NCBI RefSeq assembly: GCF_030580655.1
Contig: NZ_JAUQTB010000022.1
Coordinates: 1-41,325 of the forward strand
Source of the DNA: Paenibacillus lacisoli
Lineage (GTDB): Bacteria > Bacillota > Bacilli > Paenibacillales > Paenibacillaceae
Length of the DNA stretch: 41,325 nucleotides
Direction: 5' to 3'
The translations under genes and the position numbers were made by a program. Of the stretch, positions 24,592 to 33,597 are shown one piece after another (position 1 is the first letter of the stretch; every line of letters starts with the position of its first letter). A model generated the notes under the pieces. That model saw nothing but the letters and a program-made list of their open reading frames with translations, was not told where the DNA came from and made no database searches.

Positions 24592-26127
24592 TCATTCTTC
24601 CAGCAATGCATTTAATTTCTGCTGGCGCTTTCTGTATTCAACCGGTTTTACACCTGTACGCTTCTCGAACTCCCGCAGAAAATGGTGATAATGCATATAT
24701 CCGACATTCTCGGCAATCAGACGTACAGCATCCTTCGAATCGGTCAATCTTTGCCTTGCCTCGGCAATTCTTAAATCATGAACAAATTCCAGAATGGTAA
24801 CTCCGTACTTCTTGATGAACGAATGGCCCAGATATACCGGATTGATGAAAAATTGTTCTGCAATATCTTTTACAGTAATTGGACGGTGATAGTTCTCCCG
24901 CAAGAAGTGTTCAACGTTGGCGATTGGATGCTCTGATTCCTTGTTCTTTCTTGACCTGATATATTCCATGCACAAACCCAGATAAGACTGAAGGGAGTTC
25001 TGAAGGTCGCTGATCGAACGGGGTTCATGTTTCATAAAATTTTCCGTCTCTTCTTGGATGTCAATGGATTCGTCGATTTCCTTGATCAATTTATTGGTCT
25101 CCATGACAATGTGCAAGGCTGTCAGGCGGATCATATCAGGAGACGCCTGTTGATGATGCAGCTCCTGAAAAAGAATGCTCAATCTGCTATTCACTTGTTT
25201 GTCCTGCAGTCTCTCTACAGCGGTCAGGAGTTTATGAATCAATTGACTACAAGGAAGCTTATACTGACGGGGGGTGGCACCGATTGTCTGGCAGTCTACC
25301 AGCCCCAGGCTTGGCTCGCCGGTCAGACAAGGGTACGCCGCATCAGCAGCCTGCTGATAAGATATTCGCAATTCCCTAACCGACCTTACCCTTGGACCTA
25401 CAGAAATGACCATTTCGTGCGGTTCAGGCTGCTGCAGCTGGGAATAAAATAACTGGGCTACCTTCATGGCTGATCTTGAGCCGTTCACAGCAATTCCAGC
25501 TTGATGGTCATCCAATTCAACATAAATCAGGTTTTCATCGGTGGACAGTTTCCGGCATTTTTCCCTGTCTTCGAGTTGAAGTCCTTTAAGATGAACGTAC
25601 TGCCACCCATGAACAGCAGCGTCCAGCTGCAAAGCCTGCTGCATCAAGAAAGGATCCTGCTCGCTCCATTCTCCTTTCAGCAATTTCATCAACGTCAAAG
25701 ACAATGCCTGGCTTGACAGCTGCGATTGGCGAAGCTCCTTCTGTGCCTCTGTCTTCAAATGCCTGTGAACACCATGAAGCATCTCCTCCCAATCGGAGTC
25801 GAGAACCGGCTTGAGCAGATAATGTTTGACGTCGTACCCAAGAGCTGTTCTGGCATATTCGAAATCGGCATAACCACTCAAAATAATAAATACAGGCTGC
25901 CTGATATTCAGGCTGCGTACATTCCTTATCAGCTCCAATCCATCCATTCCGGGCATCCGAATGTCTGTGACGACCAGTTCCGGTCGGCTAGAGATAATGT
26001 GCGCCATTGCGTCTTCCCCGTTATCACAAGCTCCGCACACCTGGAACCCTAACTGGTCCCAATCTGTAAGCGTTCTCAAACCATCGAGTGAAATCGCTTC
26101 GTCATCAGCCAAAACAACCTTATACAC
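24592..26127 (-). CDS. yesN: YesN-type response regulator (REC + AraC HTH), first copy
   Basis: 511 residues. REC domain 1-125: acidic pocket Asp8, Asp9, Glu10, phosphate acceptor Asp55 in VVTDIRMPGMDG, Lys in YLLKPV. A middle helical region of about 270 residues and a C-terminal AraC domain (about 405-505) with two HTHs: VKDIAEQFFINPVYLGHSF and VRLIAENVGYMHYHHFLREF. It is activated by phosphorylation from the YesM kinase encoded just upstream; the genes overlap by 8 nt (ATG 26127 versus kinase stop at 26120). Likely targets are the importer and GH43 genes of this locus. Confidence 0.92.
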   Translation of the reverse strand: MYKVVLADDEAISLDGLRTLTDWDQLGFQVCGACDNGEDAMAHIISSRPELVVTDIRMPGMDGLELIRNVRSLNIRQPVFIILSGYADFEYARTALGYDVKHYLLKPVLDSDWEEMLHGVHRHLKTEAQKELRQSQLSSQALSLTLMKLLKGEWSEQDPFLMQQALQLDAAVHGWQYVHLKGLQLEDREKCRKLSTDENLIYVELDDHQAGIAVNGSRSAMKVAQLFYSQLQQPEPHEMVISVGPRVRSVRELRISYQQAADAAYPCLTGEPSLGLVDCQTIGATPRQYKLPCSQLIHKLLTAVERLQDKQVNSRLSILFQELHHQQASPDMIRLTALHIVMETNKLIKEIDESIDIQEETENFMKHEPRSISDLQNSLQSYLGLCMEYIRSRKNKESEHPIANVEHFLRENYHRPITVKDIAEQFFINPVYLGHSFIKKYGVTILEFVHDLRIAEARQRLTDSKDAVRLIAENVGYMHYHHFLREFEKRTGVKPVEYRKRQQKLNALLEE

Positions 26128-27940
26128 AGTTCCCCCTCCATTCTTCCTGGATCATTATCGTCGGAATCGTGATGGTGATTGATGTAAGGACGTGTTCCTC
26201 GCTCTGGATCTGCAGATCAGCCTGACCTGCATAATACAGCTTTAATCGTTTATATACGTTGCGCAGTCCGACATGCTTACCCGGCTTCTCAGATTGCAGA
26301 TGATGCTCAATCTCTGTCATCTTGTCTTGCGGAATGCCAATACCGTTATCTTGTACAATGACGGTCAGCAGGCCTTCTTTTACAAAAACATCTACGGAGA
26401 TCATCCGTGCGCCTTTCCGCCATTGAAGTCCGTGCTTGCAGGAGTTTTCGACCAGGGCCTGTATGCTCATTTTGGGAATCTTGAATTCAGCTACCTCAGG
26501 ATCAATGTTCAGTTCGTAAGCAAACCGGTCTTGAAATCTGAATTTTTCAATCTGCAGATACATTTCGGTAAATGTAATTTCTTCCCGGATCGTTACCAGG
26601 TCCTCCCTTTGACTGAGCAGCCTGCGGAGGATTTGAGCAAGATTGCGGATAATATCTATCACTTGTTCATATTTATGTTTTTTGCATATAACCAATATGG
26701 CATTTAGAGTGTTGAATAGAAAATGAGGGTCGACCTGACTCTGCAGGAAACTAAGCTCGGCACGAACCTGCTCAAGTTCAAGGTCTTTTTTCTGGATTTC
26801 CAGTTTGTATACGTCATTAATCAGGTTCTTGATCTTCTCGGACATCCGGTTAAAGCTGCGAATGAGTCCTCCAATCTCATCTTTGCCCTCATACATTCGT
26901 ATAGGCTCAAATTGCTCATCCTTAACCTGCTTCATATGCTTATACAGAAGTCTCATTCTAAGATTATATGACCGGAAAATAACGACCATGAATATCGTGG
27001 GAATAATGGTCGTAATCAGAGCCACAATGAGAATAAGCCGGAGTATTCCATTCATTTCCGTGCTTTTTGCCTTTCGTTGGGGAGTACCTTCCAAATGCCA
27101 GCCTTGAGCATATTCAGGCGTTCCGAGCGGTCTTACAATTTTCCCGGCCGCTCCGCGATCAGACTTATCGGTTAATGGATCTTGATTGTTATGCAGCAGA
27201 CCGTTGCCATAGGCATAATAGGGGCGCCCTGTTTCCAGGACAACCCGGTTCTGTTCATCCAGAAACTTGAACGCCAGATAATCCTGTTCTCTCTCGAATA
27301 GATCCTGCAGACTGTCCAGCCTCAGATCGATCCGCAGAAATTTGCTGTACTGAGTCAAACCTGGGTAATTATCCAGCTTGCGGATGATGCTGACATATAC
27401 CATTTGCTGCTGCGGGTTTTTGGGATTGGTATCCAGGTAGGAGGTCAAGATCATTTTTTTGTTGGTATTCAACATTTTCCTGTACCACTCGCTGCTTTTG
27501 TCGCTGTCCCGGAGCTGAAAATAACTGTTGCCGCTCTGAATGGTCGGGTTGGTCGTATACACGCCCAGCCATAGAATATAAGAGTGAAGATTACTGTACT
27601 GACGCAGCCTGTCACGCAAATAGCTGTCATAATTGTCGTAGTAGCTGTCAAAGTCACTGTACTCATTATCAAGCAGCTCATACAGTGTGCGGTCAGCAGC
27701 CACATTGTTGCCAATGGCAACACATTCATTGACCATTTGGATAAAATCATACCCTGCCCGGTCAACGGAAATCTGCAGGTTCTCCTGCTCACGCGCTTCG
27801 GCATTCCGATTGATTTGCGCATAAAATAATGCATTGATACTGAGGATGGGGATAAGCACACATAACAAATAAATAAATAAAAACTTATAGCGGATGGGCA
27901 TGTCATTCATGAAGGATAAGTATTTTCTGATCATTTTCAT
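26120..27940 (-). CDS. yesM: YesM-type sensor histidine kinase
   Basis: 606 residues. Membrane helices at about 19-40 and 299-323 bracket a 255-residue extracellular sensor (Cache-like). HAMP at about 325-376, then a His_kinase domain with acceptor His406 in QSQVDPHFLFN, and an HATPase_c domain with the N box ALVENSCKHG and DNGIGIP. YesM kinases in Paenibacillus sit with carbohydrate importers and sense plant-polymer sugars, sometimes through the binding protein. It is flanked on both sides by yesN-type regulator genes, and GGGAGAG precedes the ATG. Confidence 0.94.
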   Translation of the reverse strand: MKMIRKYLSFMNDMPIRYKFLFIYLLCVLIPILSINALFYAQINRNAEAREQENLQISVDRAGYDFIQMVNECVAIGNNVAADRTLYELLDNEYSDFDSYYDNYDSYLRDRLRQYSNLHSYILWLGVYTTNPTIQSGNSYFQLRDSDKSSEWYRKMLNTNKKMILTSYLDTNPKNPQQQMVYVSIIRKLDNYPGLTQYSKFLRIDLRLDSLQDLFEREQDYLAFKFLDEQNRVVLETGRPYYAYGNGLLHNNQDPLTDKSDRGAAGKIVRPLGTPEYAQGWHLEGTPQRKAKSTEMNGILRLILIVALITTIIPTIFMVVIFRSYNLRMRLLYKHMKQVKDEQFEPIRMYEGKDEIGGLIRSFNRMSEKIKNLINDVYKLEIQKKDLELEQVRAELSFLQSQVDPHFLFNTLNAILVICKKHKYEQVIDIIRNLAQILRRLLSQREDLVTIREEITFTEMYLQIEKFRFQDRFAYELNIDPEVAEFKIPKMSIQALVENSCKHGLQWRKGARMISVDVFVKEGLLTVIVQDNGIGIPQDKMTEIEHHLQSEKPGKHVGLRNVYKRLKLYYAGQADLQIQSEEHVLTSITITIPTIMIQEEWRGNCV

Positions 27941-27964
27941 GTCTGCTCTCCCTGTATTTGGGTT

Positions 27965-29506
27965 TCAGCCCTTCTTGTATACGGATGGGGACATCCCGTT
28001 ATAGGCTTTGAATTTCTCGGTAAAATACTCCGCATCCGAGTAACCTACCCGCTGTGCAACATCACAAATATTCAAATCTGTGCGCCTTAACAGCTTTTTG
28101 GCTTCTTCGATACGCAGCGAATGCAGAAATTCGTGAAAAGACATGCCCAGCTGGCTCTTTAGTCGCTGTCCCAGATAGGCAGGGTTCACATGCAGGGAGC
28201 CTGCTACGTCCTGAAGCTTAAGTTTGCCGCGATAATGCTTGCGTATATAGTCCATAGCTTCCATGACGATGCTGTCTTTCATGCACTCACGCCTGTTAGC
28301 AAACCAAGCGGCGGCCTCCTCCAGTTCCTGGATGGTCTGAGCCTTCAGTTCGTCCAGCGAAACCGATGCTCTAGCTGTACACCATTTCTTTTCCCAATCA
28401 CCGGGGTTTCCCCCCATACGTGAAATAGGGGCAAGCAGCTCCAGCTTGAGATTTGCCAGAAAAGCCTCGATCCAGACCGTTGTGCCGATCCTCGAACAGA
28501 AAAATATAAATAAACGATGAATGCTGGGGCTGATGGACTCAATTTGACCTGACTCAACGGATTGAAGCAGGGTTCTTCTCAACGGATCAGGGACCAGATC
28601 GACATGCCTTCGATGATCATCTTCAAAATAGCGGATACGATTACACGCGGATACGGGATCATCCAGCCAAGCCGCAAGCGCTTCCATATAGGCGGATTGA
28701 AGCTGCCGGATACCGGTATGCGTCCGGCTTACCGCCAGGGACAACGGCTGTGCGAAATGGCTGCCGCTCTGCTCCGCAAAGGCTTCCAGACTTTCAGTCA
28801 AAATTCGGAAGCTGTCTGTTCTTGAGGTTAGGATAAATCCGTAACAGAACCGGGCGATCGAGAAAGGGTAAATTCTACAGACAGAAGCATACCCGAATAG
28901 TGCTGCTGTGCATGCATCGTAATAATCCACCGACTCTTCGCTAATTTCCACGAACGGATCGTCCACCCGATTGACGATTACACAGTGGAACATGGTCTCT
29001 TCATCGAGTTCAAGCAGCTGTTCCTGTAATCCTGACGCAACCTCATCAGACCGCGTCAGTAAAAGCCGGGACATCATTTCCATCTTCACATATTTGAATT
29101 TGTTATTCTGGTCCTTCTGTGTAGTCAGCTCGTTCCGAATCCGCCGGGCCGCCAGTTCAATCTCACGCTCCAGCTCAGGCTCTTCCAATGGTTTGGTCAG
29201 ATAACTGGATACCCCGTATTGAATGGCTCTCTTCGCATACTCGAAATCGCTGTAACCGCTTACGACAATAAATTTGGTCCAGAATCCGATGCTGGACACG
29301 CGCTGTATCAGCTCCAGCCCGTCAATGACCGGCATCCGGATATCCGTAATCACCAGGTGAGGCTGCAATTGATGGATCAATTCCAGGGCATCCTCTCCGT
29401 CCCGGGCTGTGCCGCAGACTTCAAATCCAAGTCTGTTCCAGTCCACCATAAAGCGCAGGCCTTCCAGCATAATTGGTTCGTCGTCGACCAGCAGTACTTT
29501 TAGCAT
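27965..29506 (-). CDS. yesN: YesN-type response regulator (REC + AraC HTH), second copy
   Basis: 513 residues from ATG 29506; a GTG at 29515 is in frame but lies within the likely ribosome site GGTGA. REC domain: VDDEP acidic pocket, acceptor Asp in VITDIRMPVIDG, Lys in YLTKPL. C-terminal AraC domain: LQDVAGSLHVNPAYLGQRLK and ICDVAQRVGYSDAEYFTEKF. Only moderately similar to the first copy, so not a recent duplication. It is 24 bp upstream of the kinase gene. Two regulators for one kinase suggests branched output or a partner kinase elsewhere. Confidence 0.92.
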   Translation of the reverse strand: MLKVLLVDDEPIMLEGLRFMVDWNRLGFEVCGTARDGEDALELIHQLQPHLVITDIRMPVIDGLELIQRVSSIGFWTKFIVVSGYSDFEYAKRAIQYGVSSYLTKPLEEPELEREIELAARRIRNELTTQKDQNNKFKYVKMEMMSRLLLTRSDEVASGLQEQLLELDEETMFHCVIVNRVDDPFVEISEESVDYYDACTAALFGYASVCRIYPFSIARFCYGFILTSRTDSFRILTESLEAFAEQSGSHFAQPLSLAVSRTHTGIRQLQSAYMEALAAWLDDPVSACNRIRYFEDDHRRHVDLVPDPLRRTLLQSVESGQIESISPSIHRLFIFFCSRIGTTVWIEAFLANLKLELLAPISRMGGNPGDWEKKWCTARASVSLDELKAQTIQELEEAAAWFANRRECMKDSIVMEAMDYIRKHYRGKLKLQDVAGSLHVNPAYLGQRLKSQLGMSFHEFLHSLRIEEAKKLLRRTDLNICDVAQRVGYSDAEYFTEKFKAYNGMSPSVYKKG

Positions 29507-29565
29507 GAGTGTCACCAGCTTTTGTGAAAGGTATTGGGAATCGCCGGCTTCTTAAACAGAACAAC

Positions 29566-29588
29566 CCGTTTCGGCTGTGCCGAAACGG
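29566..29588 (-). terminator. Hairpin between the importer genes and the two-component genes
   Basis: CCGTTTCGG/CCGAAACGG, 9-bp stem with loop CTGTG. On the minus strand it is followed by GTTGTTCTGTTT, an imperfect T run, so it may terminate only partly and let some transcription reach the regulators. Confidence 0.6.
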
Positions 29589-29621
29589 TATGATCGTTCT
29601 TGTATAAGTACGCAGCTGCTG

Positions 29622-30533
29622 CTATTCTTTTACGCTTCCCAGATTCAATCCTACCACAAAGTACCGCTGCAAAAAAGGATAAACGAGCAGAATCGGAAGT
29701 GCAGTAACGATGGTAATTGCAGCCCGGATGGAAGCGGGGGTCACCATGGCGCGGGTCTGGTTTGTATTGGCGCCTGCCAGCATCGAAGGATCATTGTTCG
29801 TAGACATGGTCGAGCCCATCAGCTTCATCATTTCATACTGCAAGGTGCTCAATTTGATATCCGACGATGCATAGAGAAAGGTATCAAACCAGGAGTTCCA
29901 TGCCCCAACCGCAATAAACAGAGCAATCGTAGCCAGAACAGGCACACATAATGGAAAGATGATATTCCAGAAAATTCTGAATTCTCCAGCCCCATCAATC
30001 TTGGCCGATTCCACCAGCCCTGCTGGCAGCGAACGGATATAGGTGCGGATGATGATCAGGTTAAAGGCGCTGACCAGACCAGGTAAGATATAAACCCAGA
30101 AGGAATTCAGCAGCCCCAGATCTTTAATCAGAAAGTAGTTGGGAATCAGGCCTGCGTTAAAATACATCGTCAATATAAAAATGATGCTGATCCATTTCCG
30201 GAAAATGTACTGTGGCTGTGCCAGTGTATATGCAAGCATCGTCGTTAGGAATACACCAAGGATTGTAGACAGCACCGTCCTTGAAACGGATATAAAGGCT
30301 GCATGATAGATGGTGCCTGATACAAAGACAGCTTTATAGTTTTGCAGGGTCCATTCATGCGGCCAGACGTAGATCCCGCCTTTAAGTGAATCGCCGCCAT
30401 CATTAAATGAGATTGCCATGGTATGAAGAAACGGATATAAGGTAACCGTGACGACCAGCAGCATAAATAAAGTATTTAGTGTGTGGAACACCACCGGCTC
30501 CATTTGGAGCGGTTTTCTCAACACGCTTTTCAT
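29622..30533 (-). CDS. Sugar ABC transporter permease, LplC/YtcP type
   Basis: 303 residues with six membrane helices. The EAA loop that meets the ATPase is in GLVESAKIDGAGEFRIFWNI. The C-terminus FVVGLNLGSVKE is typical of the CUT1 LplC/YtcP group. AAGGAGGG lies 8 nt before ATG. It follows the LplB-type permease gene by 12 nt. No ATPase gene is present in the locus, as usual for this group, where a shared MsmX-type ATPase encoded elsewhere powers several importers. Confidence 0.93.
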   Translation of the reverse strand: MKSVLRKPLQMEPVVFHTLNTLFMLLVVTVTLYPFLHTMAISFNDGGDSLKGGIYVWPHEWTLQNYKAVFVSGTIYHAAFISVSRTVLSTILGVFLTTMLAYTLAQPQYIFRKWISIIFILTMYFNAGLIPNYFLIKDLGLLNSFWVYILPGLVSAFNLIIIRTYIRSLPAGLVESAKIDGAGEFRIFWNIIFPLCVPVLATIALFIAVGAWNSWFDTFLYASSDIKLSTLQYEMMKLMGSTMSTNNDPSMLAGANTNQTRAMVTPASIRAAITIVTALPILLVYPFLQRYFVVGLNLGSVKE

Positions 30534-30545
30534 CAGGTACCCTCC

Positions 30546-31538
30546 TTATACGAGACGTTCCTCGCCAAGGCGTTTGGCGATATAGTTGGCGTTGAAGACA
30601 AGCGCGATACTCACAATCGTTTTGAAGATCCCTGCCGATGTTGCAAGCGAATAGTTCCCCATGGAGATCCCGTATTTAATGACAAAAATATCAATGGTCT
30701 GAGACCAGTCCATGACAAGACCGTTGCCAAGCAAGTACTGAACCTCAAAGCCTGCATCCAGAATATGTCCGATATTCATGATCAGCAGAATAATAAAGGT
30801 CGCCTTGATGCCCGGGAGCGTAATGTAACGCATTTTTTGCAAACGGCTTGCACCGTCGATAGATGCTGCTTCGTACCTGGCAGGGTCAATCGACGTGATC
30901 GCCGCCAGATAAATGATGGTGTTCCAGCCAACTTCCTTCCAGACGTTCGAGGCGCCTACAATGCCCCAGAAATACTTGCCTTCACTCAGCCACATAATGG
31001 GCTGGTCGATCAAATGCAGCTTCATAAGGACGGTGTTCACGATTCCGTCCTCGATGGACAGGGAGTTCGCAACAATCCCGGCTGCAATGACCCATGACAG
31101 GAAGTGAGGAAGATAGGAAATCGTCTGTACGGTACTCTTGAATACTCTGACCTTAATCTCGTTCAGCAGCAGAGCCAGTACAATGGCTGTAACGAAGCCG
31201 AGGACAAGATTGATAAAGCTCATGGCAACCGTATTGCGGAGCACATTGAGAAAGGCATCATCCTGGAACAGGAATCGGAACTGTTGAAGTCCCACCCACT
31301 CCTGTTTGAAAATGGATAAAGCAGGCCGGTAATTCTGAAAAGCCATCAGCCAGCCCCAGATGGGGACATAAGCAAACAGGATGATGTAAAGTGTGATGGG
31401 AACCGACATCAAAATGAGCTGTTTCTGTGCTTTTATTGTTTTCCAGCTTATGGATACGCCGATCTCTGGATCGACCTTCCGTTTCTTTTTAACTTTTGCA
31501 GGTTTGACTTCTTCTTTGGCCAGTATTGTATCTGACAT
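30546..31538 (-). CDS. lplB: Sugar ABC transporter permease, LplB type
   Basis: 330 residues from ATG 31538, with GGGGAGGGG just upstream; longer frames begin inside the preceding hairpin. It has a charged cytosolic start (KPAKVKKKRKVD), six helices beginning LILMSVPITLYIILFAYVPI, and an EAA loop in ARYEAASIDGASRLQKMRYI. It pairs with the following permease to form the import channel. It lies 90 bp downstream of the binding-protein gene, with a large hairpin in between. Confidence 0.93.
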   Translation of the reverse strand: MSDTILAKEEVKPAKVKKKRKVDPEIGVSISWKTIKAQKQLILMSVPITLYIILFAYVPIWGWLMAFQNYRPALSIFKQEWVGLQQFRFLFQDDAFLNVLRNTVAMSFINLVLGFVTAIVLALLLNEIKVRVFKSTVQTISYLPHFLSWVIAAGIVANSLSIEDGIVNTVLMKLHLIDQPIMWLSEGKYFWGIVGASNVWKEVGWNTIIYLAAITSIDPARYEAASIDGASRLQKMRYITLPGIKATFIILLIMNIGHILDAGFEVQYLLGNGLVMDWSQTIDIFVIKYGISMGNYSLATSAGIFKTIVSIALVFNANYIAKRLGEERLV

Positions 31539-31577
31539 CCAATCCCCTCCCCAAGCAATGATTACTGTAGAACTGCA

Positions 31578-31613
31578 AGCATGTGGCTGAGGAATTCCTC
31601 CAAGCCACATGCT
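31578..31613. promoter_or_regulatory. Large hairpin between binding-protein and permease genes
   Basis: AGCATGTGGCT (31578-31588) pairs with AGCCACATGCT (31603-31613) over 11 bp, and the loop itself contains the 12-bp palindrome GAGGAATTCCTC (31589-31600). No T run follows. Such structures protect the upstream mRNA end, so the binding protein is made in excess of the permeases. Confidence 0.65.
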
Positions 31614-31628
31614 CACAGCCGCTAAACT

Positions 31629-33272
31629 TTATTTATTACTCCAGTTATCAATCCGCCACTGAATCTGTTCATTAATAAAATCTTCATAAGCCTTAATGTC
31701 CAGCTTGTGGATCTGGCTCACGTATTCGTCCCACTCGGAATCAAAGCTTGATGGGTTGGCCATGATGACCTTTGGCAAGTATTTTACCTGCAGGTCATTC
31801 AGCTTGGTACTCGTCAGCTGTGCAGCTGACCCGTCAGGAAGGGTAATGGTGTAGACCGGGAAATAGACCGGATTTGGCGGCGGCTCTTTGAAGAACTCGG
31901 ACCAGGTTTTACGGTTATACGCTTTCAAAATTTCCTGGTCATAAGGCTTCAGGCTGTCGAAAAATTCCTGAGGCTGTGTACCAGGATCAGCTGCATTGCC
32001 ATCGCTGTAAGTGCCTTGTATTTTAGGCATATAACCAAAGAAGGTTTCCGCTTTATTGGATAATCTCCAGGTTGTGCTGTCTGCATTTTGGCGCTGTTCA
32101 GGTGTCCGGTAGAATTTCCCATCCTCTTTGACCTTGTAATCTTCATCCTTAATGCCCCATTGCAGTGTCTTTTGCCAATCTTCGGTGATCATGGTATCCA
32201 GAAATTTGATAATGCGCTCCGGATCTTTGGCATTAATGGAAATTCCCAGACCACGGTTCAGGTTGAGTGCTCCTTTATCCCGGTAATATTCCTCCACGCC
32301 ATCATAGACGAGCGGAAATCCGATATACGTATTCTCAATTTTGCCTTGTGAAATCAACGAAGTCTCTGCATCCTGGAAGTTCCAGTGCTGGTCAAACATG
32401 CCGATGACTTTACCGCTGGCGATCTTGGCGAGGTACTGGTCGTAGTTCTGCACGAATGCTTCTTTATCCAGTAGACCTTGCGCATTCACTTCATTAAGCT
32501 TCTTGAAATACATCTTGCTGATATCCTTATCAGCGAAGATCTGTGCTTTATTGTTATCTACGATGACACCGCCATCATTGGGATGACCGGAGAGATGTTC
32601 TGGAGGGTTCTGCAGCGGGAACACCCGCCAGTCAAAGTTCAGCGTCTCGAAGCCGATCATATCGGGATGTTTGGCTTTGTACTGGGCAATGATGTCAAAG
32701 TATTCATCCAATGTTTTGGGAGTTGGATAACCCATTTCTTTGAGCACAGCCTTTTGAAGGTAGAAGCCTGGACCTTGGTATGTCGGCTCACTGACTTTGT
32801 TGTGGTAGACGCCATAACTTGGCAGGACATAAATATGGCCCGTTTTCGGATCCTTCATCTGGTTCCACACTTCAGCATAGTGTTTCTTCAGGTTTGGAGC
32901 ATATTTTTCGACTAGATCTTCCAAAGGGATAAAAGCACCTGCATTGATCAATTTGTCATTGCCTGAAATGATATCGGGATAGTCGCTGCCTGCGATCATG
33001 ACACCAAGTTTCTGCTGTAGATCGCCTACCAGATACTCCATATTGAAGCTCACGCCGGTCTTTTCTTTGATCAGCTTATAGATCTTGTTATCGGCGGGCG
33101 CTTGCTGGCCCGGACCATCCATAAACACAGAGAAAGTAACCGTGCCGTCTCCCGTGTCCTCCGAACTGTTCTCAGCGGCTTTGTTGTCACCGCTGCAGCC
33201 CGAAAGAAGAAGTGAGAATGCAAATAAGCAGGTTAATACAGTTGATGCAGCATGCTTTACCTTTTTATGCAT
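31629..33272 (-). CDS. lplA: Lipoprotein sugar-binding protein, LplA type
   Basis: 547 residues from ATG 33272 (GGAGG 9 nt upstream; an in-frame ATG at 33305 lacks a site and spoils the signal peptide). Lipoprotein signal with lipobox LSGC and Cys26, then a Ser/Asp/Glu-rich linker. The body is a large family-1 solute-binding protein: TGVSFNMEYLVGDLQQKLGV, MIAGSDYPDIIS, GHIYVLPSYG, and a C-terminus with INEQIQWRIDNWSNK. It captures an oligosaccharide outside the membrane and delivers it to the LplB/LplC channel; xylan fragments are the likely cargo given the GH43 neighbours. Confidence 0.93.
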   Translation of the reverse strand: MHKKVKHAASTVLTCLFAFSLLLSGCSGDNKAAENSSEDTGDGTVTFSVFMDGPGQQAPADNKIYKLIKEKTGVSFNMEYLVGDLQQKLGVMIAGSDYPDIISGNDKLINAGAFIPLEDLVEKYAPNLKKHYAEVWNQMKDPKTGHIYVLPSYGVYHNKVSEPTYQGPGFYLQKAVLKEMGYPTPKTLDEYFDIIAQYKAKHPDMIGFETLNFDWRVFPLQNPPEHLSGHPNDGGVIVDNNKAQIFADKDISKMYFKKLNEVNAQGLLDKEAFVQNYDQYLAKIASGKVIGMFDQHWNFQDAETSLISQGKIENTYIGFPLVYDGVEEYYRDKGALNLNRGLGISINAKDPERIIKFLDTMITEDWQKTLQWGIKDEDYKVKEDGKFYRTPEQRQNADSTTWRLSNKAETFFGYMPKIQGTYSDGNAADPGTQPQEFFDSLKPYDQEILKAYNRKTWSEFFKEPPPNPVYFPVYTITLPDGSAAQLTSTKLNDLQVKYLPKVIMANPSSFDSEWDEYVSQIHKLDIKAYEDFINEQIQWRIDNWSNK

Positions 33273-33331
33273 TTCCAATTTCCTCCCTTTTTGAGCTTGA
33301 TCCATGTCTCTCTTTACCTGATGTTAGGTAA

Positions 33332-33359
33332 ATTATATAAGCAAAGAATGCGCTTACAA
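33332..33359 (-). promoter_or_regulatory. Importer promoter with an overlapping cre (CcpA) site
   Basis: -35 TTGTAA (33354-33359), 16-bp spacer, -10 TATAAT (33332-33337), about 60 nt before the binding-protein start. TGTAAGCGCATTCT (33345-33358, minus strand) matches 13 of 14 positions of the cre consensus TGWAARCGYTWWCW and covers the -35 and spacer, the classic place for catabolite repression. Confidence 0.75.
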
Positions 33360-33597
33360 ATTCACAAAATAAAGGGATCTCCCCCCCAAATTATTAAATC
33401 GTCCGGTATCGCCTTATTTTAGATTATCAGCACACATGACGAAAAGACCCACAACTATACCGATAGATCCTCGGTCCGTTGTAGGCCTTACCTTCAATCT
33501 GAACAGAAGGATGATTGCAGAAAAGGCTAGGAAAGACGGAGTATGGAATAAGCCATGTTCCTGCCCTCGTTTAAGGACAAAAACATGGCATTTGACA

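Noticed and set aside
26273..26707. 144-codon open frame antisense to the kinase gene
   Set aside because: Shadow of yesM; no ribosome site or recognisable domain.
32478..32915. 145-codon open frame antisense to the binding-protein gene
   Set aside because: Shadow of lplA with no independent support.
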